Shown here one piece after another: positions 25,496-35,170 of a stretch of 64,000 nt of DNA. This DNA is from CAWAYR01 sp050250875 (GTDB lineage: Bacteria > Acidobacteriota > Vicinamibacteria > Vicinamibacterales > UBA2999). Numbering within the stretch: the stretch's first letter is position 1; every line of letters begins with the position of its first letter. The DNA lies in NCBI GenBank assembly GCA_050250875.1, contig JBFWNV010000001.1, forward strand, positions 558,001 to 622,000, in the 5' to 3' direction. Under the pieces are notes generated by a model that searched no databases, was not told the origin of the DNA, and was given only the letters and a program-made list of their open reading frames with translations. A program made the translations under genes and the position numbers.

Positions 25496-26572
25496 GTGGC
25501 CTGGCGCGCCGTCGCGTCGGTCGTCGTCCTCGCCAGCGCCGCGGCCGCCGCGGCCGGACCGCACGGGCAGGGGCCGTCCGCGGGACCGCGCGCGCCCGGA
25601 TCGCCCGCGGCGCCGTCGCCGGGCCGGGTCGAGACGCTACGGGCCGTCGCCGGGCTGCCGGTGGAGGTGGTGGGCGAGTTCCGTGAGCCGCTCGGCTACC
25701 AGCGCACACCGGACGGCCGGCAGTTCGTCTTCGATCGCCGTGGCCACACGGTGTACGGCATCGACGCCGCCGGCGCCGCCAGCCGCAAGCTCGTCGCCAT
25801 CGGCGGCGAGGCCGGGCGGGTCATCGAGCCGACGGCGTTCGACACCGCCGCCGACGGCACGTTCGTCGTCGCAGACGCGCCGAACGGCCGCGAGCGGCTG
25901 CAGTTCTTCTCCGCCGACGGACAGCGGCTGAGCGGCTTCTTCCTGCCGGGGCGCGCCACCGCGCGGGTGACGCTCGGCAGCCTGTCGCTCAGCGGGATCG
26001 GCACGCTGCAGTACACCGGCCGGTCGCTGCTCATCAGCCAGCCCGAGACCGGCGGTCTGATGACCGAGTACGGCCTGGGCGGCACGCCGGTGCGGACCAT
26101 CGGCCGGCTGCGCAAGACCGGGCACGAGGACGACCGCGAACTGCACCTGGCCCTCAACGCCGGCATTCCGCTGGCCGACCCGAACGGCGGCTTCTGGTTC
26201 GTGTTCCTGGCTGGCCCGCCGGCGTTCGCCCGGTTCGACGCCACGGGCACCCTGCTCTTCCACCGCCTGATGCAGGGACGCGAGATCGATCCGGTCGTCG
26301 ATGCCGTCCCCGACGTCTGGCCCCGCCGGGCCGTGGACGGCACCGAGATTCCGCTGGTGGCGCCGACGGTGCGGACCGCCGCCGTGGATCCCGCCGGCCG
26401 GCTGTGGGTGTCGTTCGTCGTCCCGTACACCTACGTCTTCGACCCGCTCGGCGAGAAGATCCGCACCGTGCAGTTCCAGGCCGCGGGCCTGGTGTCGCCG
26501 GCCAGCCTGCACTTCCCGACGCCCGGCCGGCTGCTGGTGACGCCGGGCTGTCACGAGTTCGCCGTCCGCTGA
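25496..26572 (+). CDS. Secreted beta-propeller (NHL/6-bladed type) protein
   Basis: Unnamed 358-residue exported protein. A signal peptide (AVASVVVLASAAAAAAG) and a Pro/Ala-rich linker are followed by beta-propeller-like blades: FDRRGHTVYGIDAAG, FDTAADGTFVVADAPNGRERLQFFSADG, VDPAGRLWVSFVVPYTYVFDPLGEKI. Proteins of this type bind ligands or partners outside the cell. The GTG start lies four bases after the E1 stop, so it is co-transcribed with E1, though no functional link is obvious. Confidence 0.6.
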   Translation: MAWRAVASVVVLASAAAAAAGPHGQGPSAGPRAPGSPAAPSPGRVETLRAVAGLPVEVVGEFREPLGYQRTPDGRQFVFDRRGHTVYGIDAAGAASRKLVAIGGEAGRVIEPTAFDTAADGTFVVADAPNGRERLQFFSADGQRLSGFFLPGRATARVTLGSLSLSGIGTLQYTGRSLLISQPETGGLMTEYGLGGTPVRTIGRLRKTGHEDDRELHLALNAGIPLADPNGGFWFVFLAGPPAFARFDATGTLLFHRLMQGREIDPVVDAVPDVWPRRAVDGTEIPLVAPTVRTAAVDPAGRLWVSFVVPYTYVFDPLGEKIRTVQFQAAGLVSPASLHFPTPGRLLVTPGCHEFAVR

Positions 26573-26605
26573 CGGCGCGGCTGTCGCCAGCTCCGCCGCG
26601 CTGGG

Positions 26606-26611
26606 TATGAT
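26606..26611 (+). promoter_or_regulatory. -10 element, leaderless promoter of the SGNH gene
   Basis: TATGAT, seven bases before an in-frame TTG at 26619 that starts a clean lipoprotein signal. The alternative ATG at 26607 lies inside the hexamer itself, which argues against it. Confidence 0.45.
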
Positions 26612-26618
26612 CACGATC

Positions 26619-27611
26619 TTGGCGCCGCGACGTCTCCTCGGGCTGGTGGTCGCCCTCGTCACGGCGCTCGTGTCGGCGGGCTGCGGCGACGATACCCCCA
26701 CGGCTCCGAGCCCGCCGCCGATCGCCGCACTCGTGCTGCAGTGCCCGGCCAACGTGCTGGGGCAGTCCACCACCGGCGGACCGGTGTCGATTCAAGTGCC
26801 GGCGCCGACGGCGAGCGGCGGCGTGCTGCCGGTCACCACCTCGTGCGCGCCGTCCGGCACCCCGTTTCCCATCGGCACGACCCCGGTGTCGTGCCGGGCC
26901 ACTGATGCGCGCGGCAGCACCGCCAGCTGCAGCTTCTCGGTCGTCGTCGCGCCGCCGCCGCTCGGCCGCACCAGCTTCCTCGCCTTCGGCGACAGCATGA
27001 CGTCGGGGGAGGTGACCGTGCCGGTCGGCACCGGGCTCGACGCCGGCGGCTTCCCGCTCTTCAAGCTGGTGGTCGTGCCGTCCGAGGCCTACCCCGCCGA
27101 GCTGCTCGGCCTGCTCCGCAACCGCTACGTGACCCAGGCGGCCCAGTTCGTCGTCACCAACGCCGGGCTGCCGCGCGAGTGGGCGGCCGACGCCCCGAAG
27201 CGGTTCGCGACGGTGTTCCCGGCGTCGGGGGCGCAGGTGGTCCTGCTGATGCACGGCTCGAACGACCTGCAGGCGCTGGGGTCGCGCGGCATCAACCCGG
27301 CGCTCACCGGCCTGCAGACGATGACGCGTCAAGCGCGCGCCGCCGGCGCCACGGTGTTCATCGCCTCGGTGCCGCCGTCCAGGCCCGGTGGCCTCAACTC
27401 CCTTCAGCTGTCGCTCATCCAGGCGCTGAACGAGCAGATCCGTCTCGGTGCGCCGCTCGAAGGGGCGATCTTCGTCGACGTCTACGGCGCCATGGCCGCC
27501 GACGTCGACACGCTCATCGGCGTCGACGGTCTCCACCCCACCGAGGCCGGCTACCAGCGCATCGCCGAGACGTTCTTCACGGCCATTCGCAGCGCCTTCG
27601 AGGGGCGCTGA
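26619..27611 (+). CDS. SGNH/GDSL hydrolase lipoprotein with HYR-like domain
   Basis: Predicted lipoprotein (VALVTALVSAGC) of ~330 residues. A ~75-residue HYR-type immunoglobulin-like domain (CPANVLGQST...GTTPVSCRATD) is followed by an SGNH esterase: FGDSMTSGE (block I Ser), LPREW, LLMHGSNDLQ (block III Asn) and VDGLHPTEAGYQ (block V Asp-His). It probably removes acyl or acetyl groups from an extracellular glycan or lipid. An ATG four codons upstream (26607) is the alternative start. Confidence 0.85.
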   Translation: MAPRRLLGLVVALVTALVSAGCGDDTPTAPSPPPIAALVLQCPANVLGQSTTGGPVSIQVPAPTASGGVLPVTTSCAPSGTPFPIGTTPVSCRATDARGSTASCSFSVVVAPPPLGRTSFLAFGDSMTSGEVTVPVGTGLDAGGFPLFKLVVVPSEAYPAELLGLLRNRYVTQAAQFVVTNAGLPREWAADAPKRFATVFPASGAQVVLLMHGSNDLQALGSRGINPALTGLQTMTRQARAAGATVFIASVPPSRPGGLNSLQLSLIQALNEQIRLGAPLEGAIFVDVYGAMAADVDTLIGVDGLHPTEAGYQRIAETFFTAIRSAFEGR

Positions 27612-27626
27612 GCGAGGATCCTGGGC

Positions 27627-28551
<925 letters not shown>

Positions 28552-28559
<8 letters not shown>

Positions 28560-29355
28560 CCGCGGCCGGATCGCGGCGATCGTCGCCAAGGAGCTGGCCG
28601 AACTGGCTGCCACGCCCGCCGTGCTGCTCGGCCCGGCAGCCATGCTGGCCACCGCCGTCGTGGTGCCCCTCGTCGTCGCCATCGGCATCCCGGCCTGGAC
28701 GGGCGAGCCGCTGGCCGCGGCCGACGACCTCGTCGCCCTGGCCCGCGAGACCCTGCCCGGCGCCGCCGCGCTGGCCGGCGACGCCGCCGTGCAGGCCTAC
28801 CTGCTGGCGCAGTTCCTGCCGCTGCTGGTCCTCGTGCCGGTGGTGGGCGCGATGACCCTGGTGACCACCAGCATCGTCGACGAGCTGAAGGGACGATCGC
28901 TCGAACCGCTGCTGGCCACGCCGATCTCCACGCGGGAACTGCTCGTCGGCAAGGCGGCGAGTGCCTTCGCCGTGGCGATGGCCCTGCTCGCCGCCGGGGT
29001 GAGTGGCTTCGGCGGCGCGGCGGCGATCATGGGCGCGGCCGGGGTCGTCCCGGCGCTCGCGTCCTGGAACGCCGTCGTGCTGGTGCTCGGCCTCGCGCCG
29101 GCGGCCGCCGCGGCCGCCCTGATGCTCGGCGTCGTCGTGTCGTCGCGCGCCCGTGACGCCCGCACCGCCCAGCAGTTCTCCGTGCTGGTGGTGCTGCCGC
29201 TGGTGGCCCTCTTCGTCGGCCAGCTCGGCGCCGGCGTCGGCACGGCGGCCCTCCTGGCGGCCACTGCGGTTGGCTGGCTCGTCGCCGCCGCCCTGGCGCT
29301 CGTCGGCGTGCGGGCGTTCGATCGCGAGCGTATCCTCACCAGGTGGACGGAATGA
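28552..29355 (+). CDS. ABC-2 type transporter permease
   Basis: A 267-residue integral membrane protein with about six hydrophobic segments. ELKGRSLEPLLATPISTRELLVGK is the conserved cytosolic motif of ABC-2/NatB-like permeases, which is why export is inferred. The ATG lies inside the end of the ATPase gene, and its own stop overlaps the next ATG (ATGA), so three genes are coupled. Confidence 0.87.
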
Positions 29356-30407
29356 CGACGGCCCAGGGGCAACCGCGGCCGCACGGCGGCGTGCATTCGC
29401 TGCTCGAGCGCGACCAGCCGTATCTGGTCGTGGACTCGTGCATGCAGATCTGGCCCGACGCCGACTTCGCCGTGGCCCATCGTCACGGGATCGCCGGCTA
29501 CGGCGTCACCGCCTTCGAACCGCACGATCCGTTCGCGACCGCGGTGGAGCGCCTGATGTACTGGCACCTGGTGGCGCGGCGGCATCCCAACCTCGTCGTC
29601 GCCACGTCGGCGGACCAGGTGCGCGAGGCCAGGCGAACCGGCCGGGCAGCGCTGCTGCTGTTCGCGCAGGGCGGCGACTGGATCGAACGCAAGCTCCATC
29701 GCCTCGAGGCGATGTACCGCCTCGGGCTGCGGGTGATGATCCCCGCCTACAACCGCACCAATCTCATCTGCGACGGCCTGCTCGATCGCACCGACATGGG
29801 CCTGACCCGGTTCGGCCGGCTGGTCGTCGAGGAGTGCAACCGCCTCGGCCTGCTGCTGGACTGCACGCACGTCGGCCGGCGCGCCAGTCTGGAGATCATC
29901 GAGCACAGCCGCCAGCCGGTGATCTTCAGCCACTCCAATCCCAGCCGCCTGGTGCCCAATCCCCGCAACATCGACGACGAGCAGATCCGCGCCTGCACGA
30001 GCCGCGGCGGCATCGTCGGCCTGGTGGCCTGGGGGCCGCTGGTGATGCGGCCGGGCACGACGCACTGGCCGACCCTCGACGAGTACGTCGACATCGTCGC
30101 CGACACGGCGGCGCGGCTCGGCGGCACGAGCCAGATCGGCTTCGCCACCGACATGTCGCTCGGCACCTATCCGGCGCACGAGGCCGACCCGTGGGGCGAG
30201 CCCGGCTACCCGAACATCGCCGACGAGTACGGCTGGCACGTCACGCCCGACCAGCGATCGCACCGCCGCGCCCTCGACGGCCTGCACGACTACCCGCAGG
30301 TGGTGGACCTCGCCGACCGGCTGCTGGCGCGCGGCTTCACCGATGCCGACGTGCGCGGCATCCTCGGCGAGAACTACCTGCGGCTGTTCGCGGCAGTGTG
30401 GACCTGA
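29352..30407 (+). CDS. M19 (renal dipeptidase-like) protein lacking several metal ligands
   Basis: A 351-residue amidohydrolase-fold protein related to membrane dipeptidase. The second-site histidines are conserved (DCTHVG and VIFSHSNPS), as is an aspartate in GFATDMSLG. Where M19 enzymes have HxD the sequence is DSCMQIW, and the bridging glutamate position reads AQGG. At least three of the usual zinc ligands are therefore replaced. It may bind a single metal or have another activity. No signal peptide is visible. The ATG overlaps the permease stop. Confidence 0.75.
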   Translation: MTTAQGQPRPHGGVHSLLERDQPYLVVDSCMQIWPDADFAVAHRHGIAGYGVTAFEPHDPFATAVERLMYWHLVARRHPNLVVATSADQVREARRTGRAALLLFAQGGDWIERKLHRLEAMYRLGLRVMIPAYNRTNLICDGLLDRTDMGLTRFGRLVVEECNRLGLLLDCTHVGRRASLEIIEHSRQPVIFSHSNPSRLVPNPRNIDDEQIRACTSRGGIVGLVAWGPLVMRPGTTHWPTLDEYVDIVADTAARLGGTSQIGFATDMSLGTYPAHEADPWGEPGYPNIADEYGWHVTPDQRSHRRALDGLHDYPQVVDLADRLLARGFTDADVRGILGENYLRLFAAVWT

Positions 30408-30437
30408 GCCGCGCCGCCGCGCGATTGCGGCCTGGCG

Positions 30438-30443
30438 TAACAT
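30438..30443 (+). promoter_or_regulatory. -10 element, near-leaderless promoter
   Basis: TAACAT, eight bases before the ATG at 30452, which would leave a leader of at most one or two bases. Confidence 0.35.
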
Positions 30444-30451
30444 CGGCCGCG

Positions 30452-31693
30452 ATGCGACGACTCCTGGTGATCGTGACGACGCTGCTGATGGCCGCGTCAC
30501 GCCTTCCGGCCGGCCAGCCGGCGCCGTCCCGGCCGGCCGCCGGGCTACCCGCCGCGGCGCCGGAGTCGCTCGGGCTGCAGCCGGCGGGGCTGGCCGACGC
30601 GACCGCACTGCTCCGTCAGTTCGTCGCCGACGGCAAGATCGCCGGTGCGGTCGCGGCCGTCGCCCGCAAGGGCTCGGTCGGGTACCTGGAGCCGGTCGGC
30701 GTGCAGGATCTGCAGACCAGGGCGCCGATGACGCCGCGTACCCTGTTCCGCATCTACTCGATGGCCAAGCCGGTCACCGCGGTCGCGGTGATGATGCTGC
30801 ACGACGAGGGAAGGTTCAGGCTCGACGATCCGGTGGCGAGGTACCTGCCGGAGTTCGACGACGTCCAGGTCGTCGACGCGCCGGGCGCGCCGCCGCGGCG
30901 GCCGGTCCGGCCGATCACCGTCGAGGATCTGCTGCTGCACACCTCCGGCCTCAGCCACCGCACCTCCGATCTCTATCGCACGCTCGGCGTCCGCGATCGC
31001 ACGGACCCCCTGCCGGTGTTCGTGCGCAAGATCACGCGGGCCCCGCTGATGGAGGATCCGCACACGCGCTTCCGCTACAGCGAGGCGACGACGGTGCTCG
31101 GCCGGCTGGTGGAGATCTGGTCGGGGCAGCCGTTCGACGTGTTCCTGCGGGCGCGCGTCTTCACGCCCCTGGGGATGCCGGACACGAGCTTCTGGGTCGA
31201 GCCGGCCCGCCGCGATCGCCTGGCCACGGTCTACGGCCCGGCTCCGGCGGGCGGCCTCGCGCCGGTCGAGATCGAGGCGCTGCCGTTCACCGAGCGGCCG
31301 GCGCTGCTCGAGGGCGCGGTCGGGCTCGTCTCGACGGTGCCCGACTACCTGCGCTTCAGCCAGATGCTGCTCGACCGGGGCGCGCTCGGCGGCGTTCGGG
31401 TGCTGAAGGCCGAGACCGTCGAGCGGATGGTCGCCAACGGCCTGCCGGCGGCGGTGCAGGCGGCGCGCGGCGGCGCGATGGGCTGGGGCCTGGCCAACGT
31501 CAACGTGCTGCTCGACCCGGGCAGCTCCGGCGCCAGCCGCGGCGAGTACGGCTGGGACGGCACCGCCGGCACCATCTTCTGGGTCGATCCGGTGAAGCAG
31601 ACCGTGATCGTGCTGATGACGCAGAGCGCGCCGGCCAATCCCGACGGCCTGCGTCAGAAGTTCAAGGCGATCGTGCAGCGCGCGATCAGTTGA
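30452..31693 (+). CDS. Secreted serine hydrolase (class C beta-lactamase / EstB family)
   Basis: A 413-residue exported protein (signal LLVIVTTLLMAASRLPAG) of the beta-lactamase-related serine hydrolases. The nucleophile motif is SMAK (SxxK) near residue 108, followed by HTSGLSH. RYSEA sits at the YxN position, with Glu where Asn is usual. DGTAG occupies the place of the KTG/HxG triad. Members include esterases, D-aminopeptidases and beta-lactamases; esterase or peptidase is more likely here. Its end overlaps dppC by 8 bp tail-to-tail. Confidence 0.85.
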   Translation: MRRLLVIVTTLLMAASRLPAGQPAPSRPAAGLPAAAPESLGLQPAGLADATALLRQFVADGKIAGAVAAVARKGSVGYLEPVGVQDLQTRAPMTPRTLFRIYSMAKPVTAVAVMMLHDEGRFRLDDPVARYLPEFDDVQVVDAPGAPPRRPVRPITVEDLLLHTSGLSHRTSDLYRTLGVRDRTDPLPVFVRKITRAPLMEDPHTRFRYSEATTVLGRLVEIWSGQPFDVFLRARVFTPLGMPDTSFWVEPARRDRLATVYGPAPAGGLAPVEIEALPFTERPALLEGAVGLVSTVPDYLRFSQMLLDRGALGGVRVLKAETVERMVANGLPAAVQAARGGAMGWGLANVNVLLDPGSSGASRGEYGWDGTAGTIFWVDPVKQTVIVLMTQSAPANPDGLRQKFKAIVQRAIS

Positions 31694-32525
31694 GCCGCGC
31701 CCGGCCGCGTCTGTCGCCGGCGTCGCGCAGCCCGTCGCCGAGCAGCGAGAAGCTCAGCACCGTGGCGGTGATGGCCACACCCGGCGCCATCGCCCCGAGC
31801 GGTGCCGTGCGCAGCAGCTCGCGGCCGCGGCTCAGCATCGCGCCCCACTCCGCCTCGGGCGGCTGCACGCCCAGGCCGAGGAACGACAGCCCCGAGGCCA
31901 GCAGGATCGCGCTGCCGAGCATCACCGTGGCGTGCGCGAGCATCGGCGAGGTGCAGCCCGGCAGCACGTGGCGCCACAGCAGGCGGGCGTCCGAGGCGCC
32001 GGCCGCCCGCGCCGCCAGCACGAAGTCGGCGGTGACCAGCGGCTGGGCGGCGGCGCGGACGATCCGCGCGAACGACGGCACCGCATAGACGGCCACGGCG
32101 ACGACCGTCGAGGTCGTGCCGCGCCCCAGGATCGTGATCGCGGTGATCGCCAGCAGCAGTTCGGGCAGGGCGAGCAGGATGTCCACCGCCTGCATGAAGA
32201 GCAGGTCGGTGACGCCGCGCCGCCACGCCGCGACGAGGCCGATGATCGCGCCCAGGACCAGCCCGGCGCCGGTGGCCGCCAGGGCGATGCCGAGCGACAC
32301 GCGGGCGCCGGCGAGCAGCCGGCTCAGGGTGTCGCGGCCGAGGTGATCGGTGCCCAGCGGGTGCGTCCACGAACTGGGCTGGTAGTTGGCGGCCAGATCG
32401 ACGCCGAGAGGATCGAACGGCGCGAGCCATGGCCCGAATGCCGCCGCGATGATCGCCACGGCGAGGACCAGGGTGGCGGCGCCGGCGAGCAGGTCGCGGC
32501 GGAAGAACGCCAGCGTCCGGGTCAC
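31686..32525 (-). CDS. Peptide ABC transporter permease, DppC-like
   Basis: A 279-residue inner-membrane permease of the OppC/DppC family. An N-terminal hydrophobic segment is followed by HPLGTDHLGRDTLSRLLAGARVSL, the family hallmark, and the EAA-type cytosolic loop AARAAGASDARLLWRHVLPG. The GTG start overlaps the dppB stop (GTGA). No ATPase genes follow, so the importer must use ATP-binding subunits encoded elsewhere. Confidence 0.9.
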   Translation of the reverse strand: MTRTLAFFRRDLLAGAATLVLAVAIIAAAFGPWLAPFDPLGVDLAANYQPSSWTHPLGTDHLGRDTLSRLLAGARVSLGIALAATGAGLVLGAIIGLVAAWRRGVTDLLFMQAVDILLALPELLLAITAITILGRGTTSTVVAVAVYAVPSFARIVRAAAQPLVTADFVLAARAAGASDARLLWRHVLPGCTSPMLAHATVMLGSAILLASGLSFLGLGVQPPEAEWGAMLSRGRELLRTAPLGAMAPGVAITATVLSFSLLGDGLRDAGDRRGRARLN

Positions 32526-33448
32526 GTGCGCACCCGCGGGTCGAGCCAGCCGGCCGCCAGGTCGGTGAGCGCGTTGACGACGACGACCATGGTCGCCACC
32601 ACCAGGACACCGCCCTGCACCATCGGGAAGTCGCGCGCGACCACCGCATCCACCATCATCCGGCCGACGCCTGGCACGGCGAACACGCTCTCGACCAGCA
32701 CGGTGCCGGCGAGCAGGCCGCCGATGCGCAAGCCGACCAGGCCGAGCACGGGCAGGAGCGCGTTGCGCAGGCCGTGGTGCACCACCACGGTGCGCTCGGG
32801 GACGCCCTTGGCGCGCGCCGCCCGCAGGAAGTCCTGGGCCAGCACGTCGCGCACCGAGGCGCGCGTCATGCGCGCCACCGCGCCGGCCGACTGCAGCCCG
32901 AGGGCCACGCACGGCAGCACGTAGTGCGCCGGCGTGCCGACGCCGATCGCCGGCAGCCAGCCCAGCGCCACCGAGAACACCAGCATCAGCATGAGCGCGA
33001 GCCAGTACGAAGGCGTCGACGCCGACAGCAGGCTGAGCGCGGTCAGGAGCCGATCGGTCAGGACGCGTCGCGACAGCGACGCCGCGACGCCGATGGCGAG
33101 CCCCAGCCCGACGGCGAGCAGGACGCCGCCGGCAGCGAGGATGGCGGTGTGCGGCAGGCGCGCGAGGATCTCTTCGCCCACCGGCGAGCCGGTGCGGATC
33201 GAGACGCCGAGGTCGCCGCCGAGCGTCCGCCGGACGAACGCCACGAACTGCACCGGCAGCGGCTGATCGAGGCCGAGGTCGCGGCGGATGCGCTCCACCG
33301 TCGCCGGCGAGGCTTCGAGCCCGGCGGCGATCACGGCCGGGTCGCCGGGAATCGCGTGGACGATCGAGAACACCAGCAGCGAAATCGCCAGCAGCACGGG
33401 CACCAGTCGGGCCAGCGCCCGGCCCACCAGCCGTCCGAGCCCGCGCAT
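32522..33448 (-). CDS. Peptide ABC transporter permease, DppB-like
   Basis: A 308-residue permease of the OppB/DppB family with six membrane segments. The family N-terminus includes FSIVHAIPGDPA, and the EAA loop is RAARAKGVPERTVVVHHGLRNA. It pairs with the DppC-like protein downstream to form the channel for peptides or nickel-type substrates. It starts at ATG 15 bp after the binding-protein gene, with GAGAGG as the ribosome site. Confidence 0.9.
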   Translation of the reverse strand: MRGLGRLVGRALARLVPVLLAISLLVFSIVHAIPGDPAVIAAGLEASPATVERIRRDLGLDQPLPVQFVAFVRRTLGGDLGVSIRTGSPVGEEILARLPHTAILAAGGVLLAVGLGLAIGVAASLSRRVLTDRLLTALSLLSASTPSYWLALMLMLVFSVALGWLPAIGVGTPAHYVLPCVALGLQSAGAVARMTRASVRDVLAQDFLRAARAKGVPERTVVVHHGLRNALLPVLGLVGLRIGGLLAGTVLVESVFAVPGVGRMMVDAVVARDFPMVQGGVLVVATMVVVVNALTDLAAGWLDPRVRT

Positions 33449-33463
33449 CCGGCAGCCTCTCGC

Positions 33464-35050
33464 TCAGGGACCGGTGACGGCGGCCCGCTCGAAGGTGACG
33501 ACACCGAGCGGCAGCGGCCGCACGCCGGTCACCGCCTGACGCGCGGCCACGCTGTAGAGCGTGTCGAAGAGCCAGATGGCGCCGGGATCCTCGAGATAGA
33601 CGATCTGCTGGGCCCGGGTGTAGAGCGCCTGGCGCTTCGCCGGATCGGTCTCGCGCATCGCCGCCTCGATCACCCGGTCGAACTCGGCGTTCGAGTAGTA
33701 GCCGTAGTTGTTCTCGTTGGTCGGCGCGCTGCGGAAGATCGGCCGCAGGCCCCAGTCGGCGTCGGCGGTGGACGCGCCGGCGCCCATGATGAAGATCTCC
33801 TGCGGGTTCTTCTCGGGCGGCAGCCCGGCCCAGAACTGCACCATGGTCGCCCAGTCGTAGACCTCGATGGCGGCGGTGATGCCGACCTTCTTGAGGTCGG
33901 CGGCCACCGCCTCGGCCAGCTCGACGCCCATCGGATAGCGCGGGGTCGTGGCGATCTTCGTGGCGAAGCCGTCGGGATAGCCGGCGGCCTTCAGCAGGGC
34001 CCGCGCCTTCTCGGGGTCGTAGGGGATCTCGCCGAGGTTGGTGTAGCCGCGCATGATCGGCGTCAGGGCGCTGGTCGACGGCCGGGCGAAGCTCGAGACC
34101 AGATTCCGGACGATGGCCTGCCGGTCGATGGCAAGGGAGATCGCCTGGCGGACCCGCGGGTCGTCGAACGGCTTCTTCCTCATGTTGAAGCGGAACTGCT
34201 GGGCGCCGACGCCGGGCAGCTTGTGGACCTCGATGTCGCTGCGCGCCTCGAGGCGGGGGATGTCGGTGGCCGGAATGCGCGAGATGACGTCGACGTCGCC
34301 GCTCTCGAGCGCCAGGACGCGGGCGGCGGCCTCGGGAATCGGCCGGTAGACGATCTGGCGCGTCACGCCCTTGGTGCCCCAGTAGCCGTCGAAGCGCTCG
34401 AGCACCACCTCCTGGTCCTTTTTCCAGCTGGCGACGCGGTACGGCCCGGTGCCGGAGACCGCGGCAGCGGAACTGCCAAAGGCCTTGCCGTGCGCGGCCG
34501 CCACGGTCGGACTGACGATCGCCGAGGAGACGTGCGCGATGGTCGGCTCGAACGCGCCGAACGGGTACTTGGTGACGAACCGCACCGTCAGGGGATCCAT
34601 CGCCTCGACGCGGTCGATCATGCTGAACAGTGACAGCCGCTTGTGATTGGCCACCGGGTCGAGTACCCGGGCGAAGTTGAGGCGGACGGCTTCGGCGTCG
34701 AAGGGGGTGCCGTCGTGGAAGCGAACGCCGCCGCGCAGGTGGAACGTCCAAGTGATGCCGTCGTCGGCCACCGACCAGCGCTCGGCCAGCCGCGGCACGA
34801 TCCGCATCTGGTCGTCGAAGGCGATGAGCGGCTCGTACACCATCATGATCACCTGGTCGGACTCGGTGTCGGTGGTGTTGTGCGGGTCGAGCGTGGTGGC
34901 GTCGGCGGCGGCGGCGAAGATCAGCCGGTCGCGCGGCGCCCCTGGTGCAGCGCCGCCGGAGTTGCCGCCGCCACAGGCCACGGCGCTCGCCAGGACAGCG
35001 ACGGCCGCGAGGGCGCGCCAGTGGGGGGCGGCTGGCGCCAGCGGAATCAT
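33464..35050 (-). CDS. Solute-binding lipoprotein, family 5 (DppA-like)
   Basis: Extracytoplasmic substrate-binding protein (528 residues) of the peptide/nickel family. The lipoprotein signal is ALAAVAVLASAVACGGG. The mature part has TLDPHNTTDTESDQ, DGITWTFHLRGGVRFHDGTPFDAEAV and SGTGPYRVASW, all family hallmarks. The frame extends far upstream, but the ATG seven bases after a perfect TATAAT is the clear start. It is the first gene of the importer operon and is divergent from the fatty-acid operon. Confidence 0.92.
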   Translation of the reverse strand: MIPLAPAAPHWRALAAVAVLASAVACGGGNSGGAAPGAPRDRLIFAAAADATTLDPHNTTDTESDQVIMMVYEPLIAFDDQMRIVPRLAERWSVADDGITWTFHLRGGVRFHDGTPFDAEAVRLNFARVLDPVANHKRLSLFSMIDRVEAMDPLTVRFVTKYPFGAFEPTIAHVSSAIVSPTVAAAHGKAFGSSAAAVSGTGPYRVASWKKDQEVVLERFDGYWGTKGVTRQIVYRPIPEAAARVLALESGDVDVISRIPATDIPRLEARSDIEVHKLPGVGAQQFRFNMRKKPFDDPRVRQAISLAIDRQAIVRNLVSSFARPSTSALTPIMRGYTNLGEIPYDPEKARALLKAAGYPDGFATKIATTPRYPMGVELAEAVAADLKKVGITAAIEVYDWATMVQFWAGLPPEKNPQEIFIMGAGASTADADWGLRPIFRSAPTNENNYGYYSNAEFDRVIEAAMRETDPAKRQALYTRAQQIVYLEDPGAIWLFDTLYSVAARQAVTGVRPLPLGVVTFERAAVTGP

Positions 35051-35057
35051 GGCGCGG

Positions 35058-35063
35058 ATTATA
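35058..35063 (-). promoter_or_regulatory. Consensus -10, leaderless promoter of the binding-protein gene
   Basis: TATAAT on the minus strand, separated by seven bases (CCGCGCC) from the ATG at 35050. There is no SD between them. Confidence 0.7.
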
Positions 35064-35122
35064 GAACCCGGCCTCGCGGCCCCCGGCCGACTTTCGGCCG
35101 TGATGGGCTCGTCGATCGCCGA

Positions 35123-35152
35123 TTGACAGCCGGGCGGGACTGCAGCCAAAAT
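35123..35152 (+). promoter_or_regulatory. Promoter of the beta-oxidation operon
   Basis: TTGACA (35123-35128), an 18-bp spacer and CAAAAT (35147-35152). The -10 runs into the palindrome at 35151-35170, so a bound repressor would block polymerase. Confidence 0.6.
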
Positions 35153-35170
35153 GAATGAACATTCATTCAT
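35151..35170. promoter_or_regulatory. FadR-like operator palindrome
   Basis: Perfect 8-bp arms ATGAATGA/TCATTCAT around a 4-bp centre (ACAT). The core TGAATGAACATTCATTCA matches the Bacillus-type FadR consensus TGAATGAMTANTCATTCA (recalled from the literature) at all but one defined position. It lies across the -10 and transcription start of the TetR gene that heads the fatty-acid operon. Confidence 0.75.
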
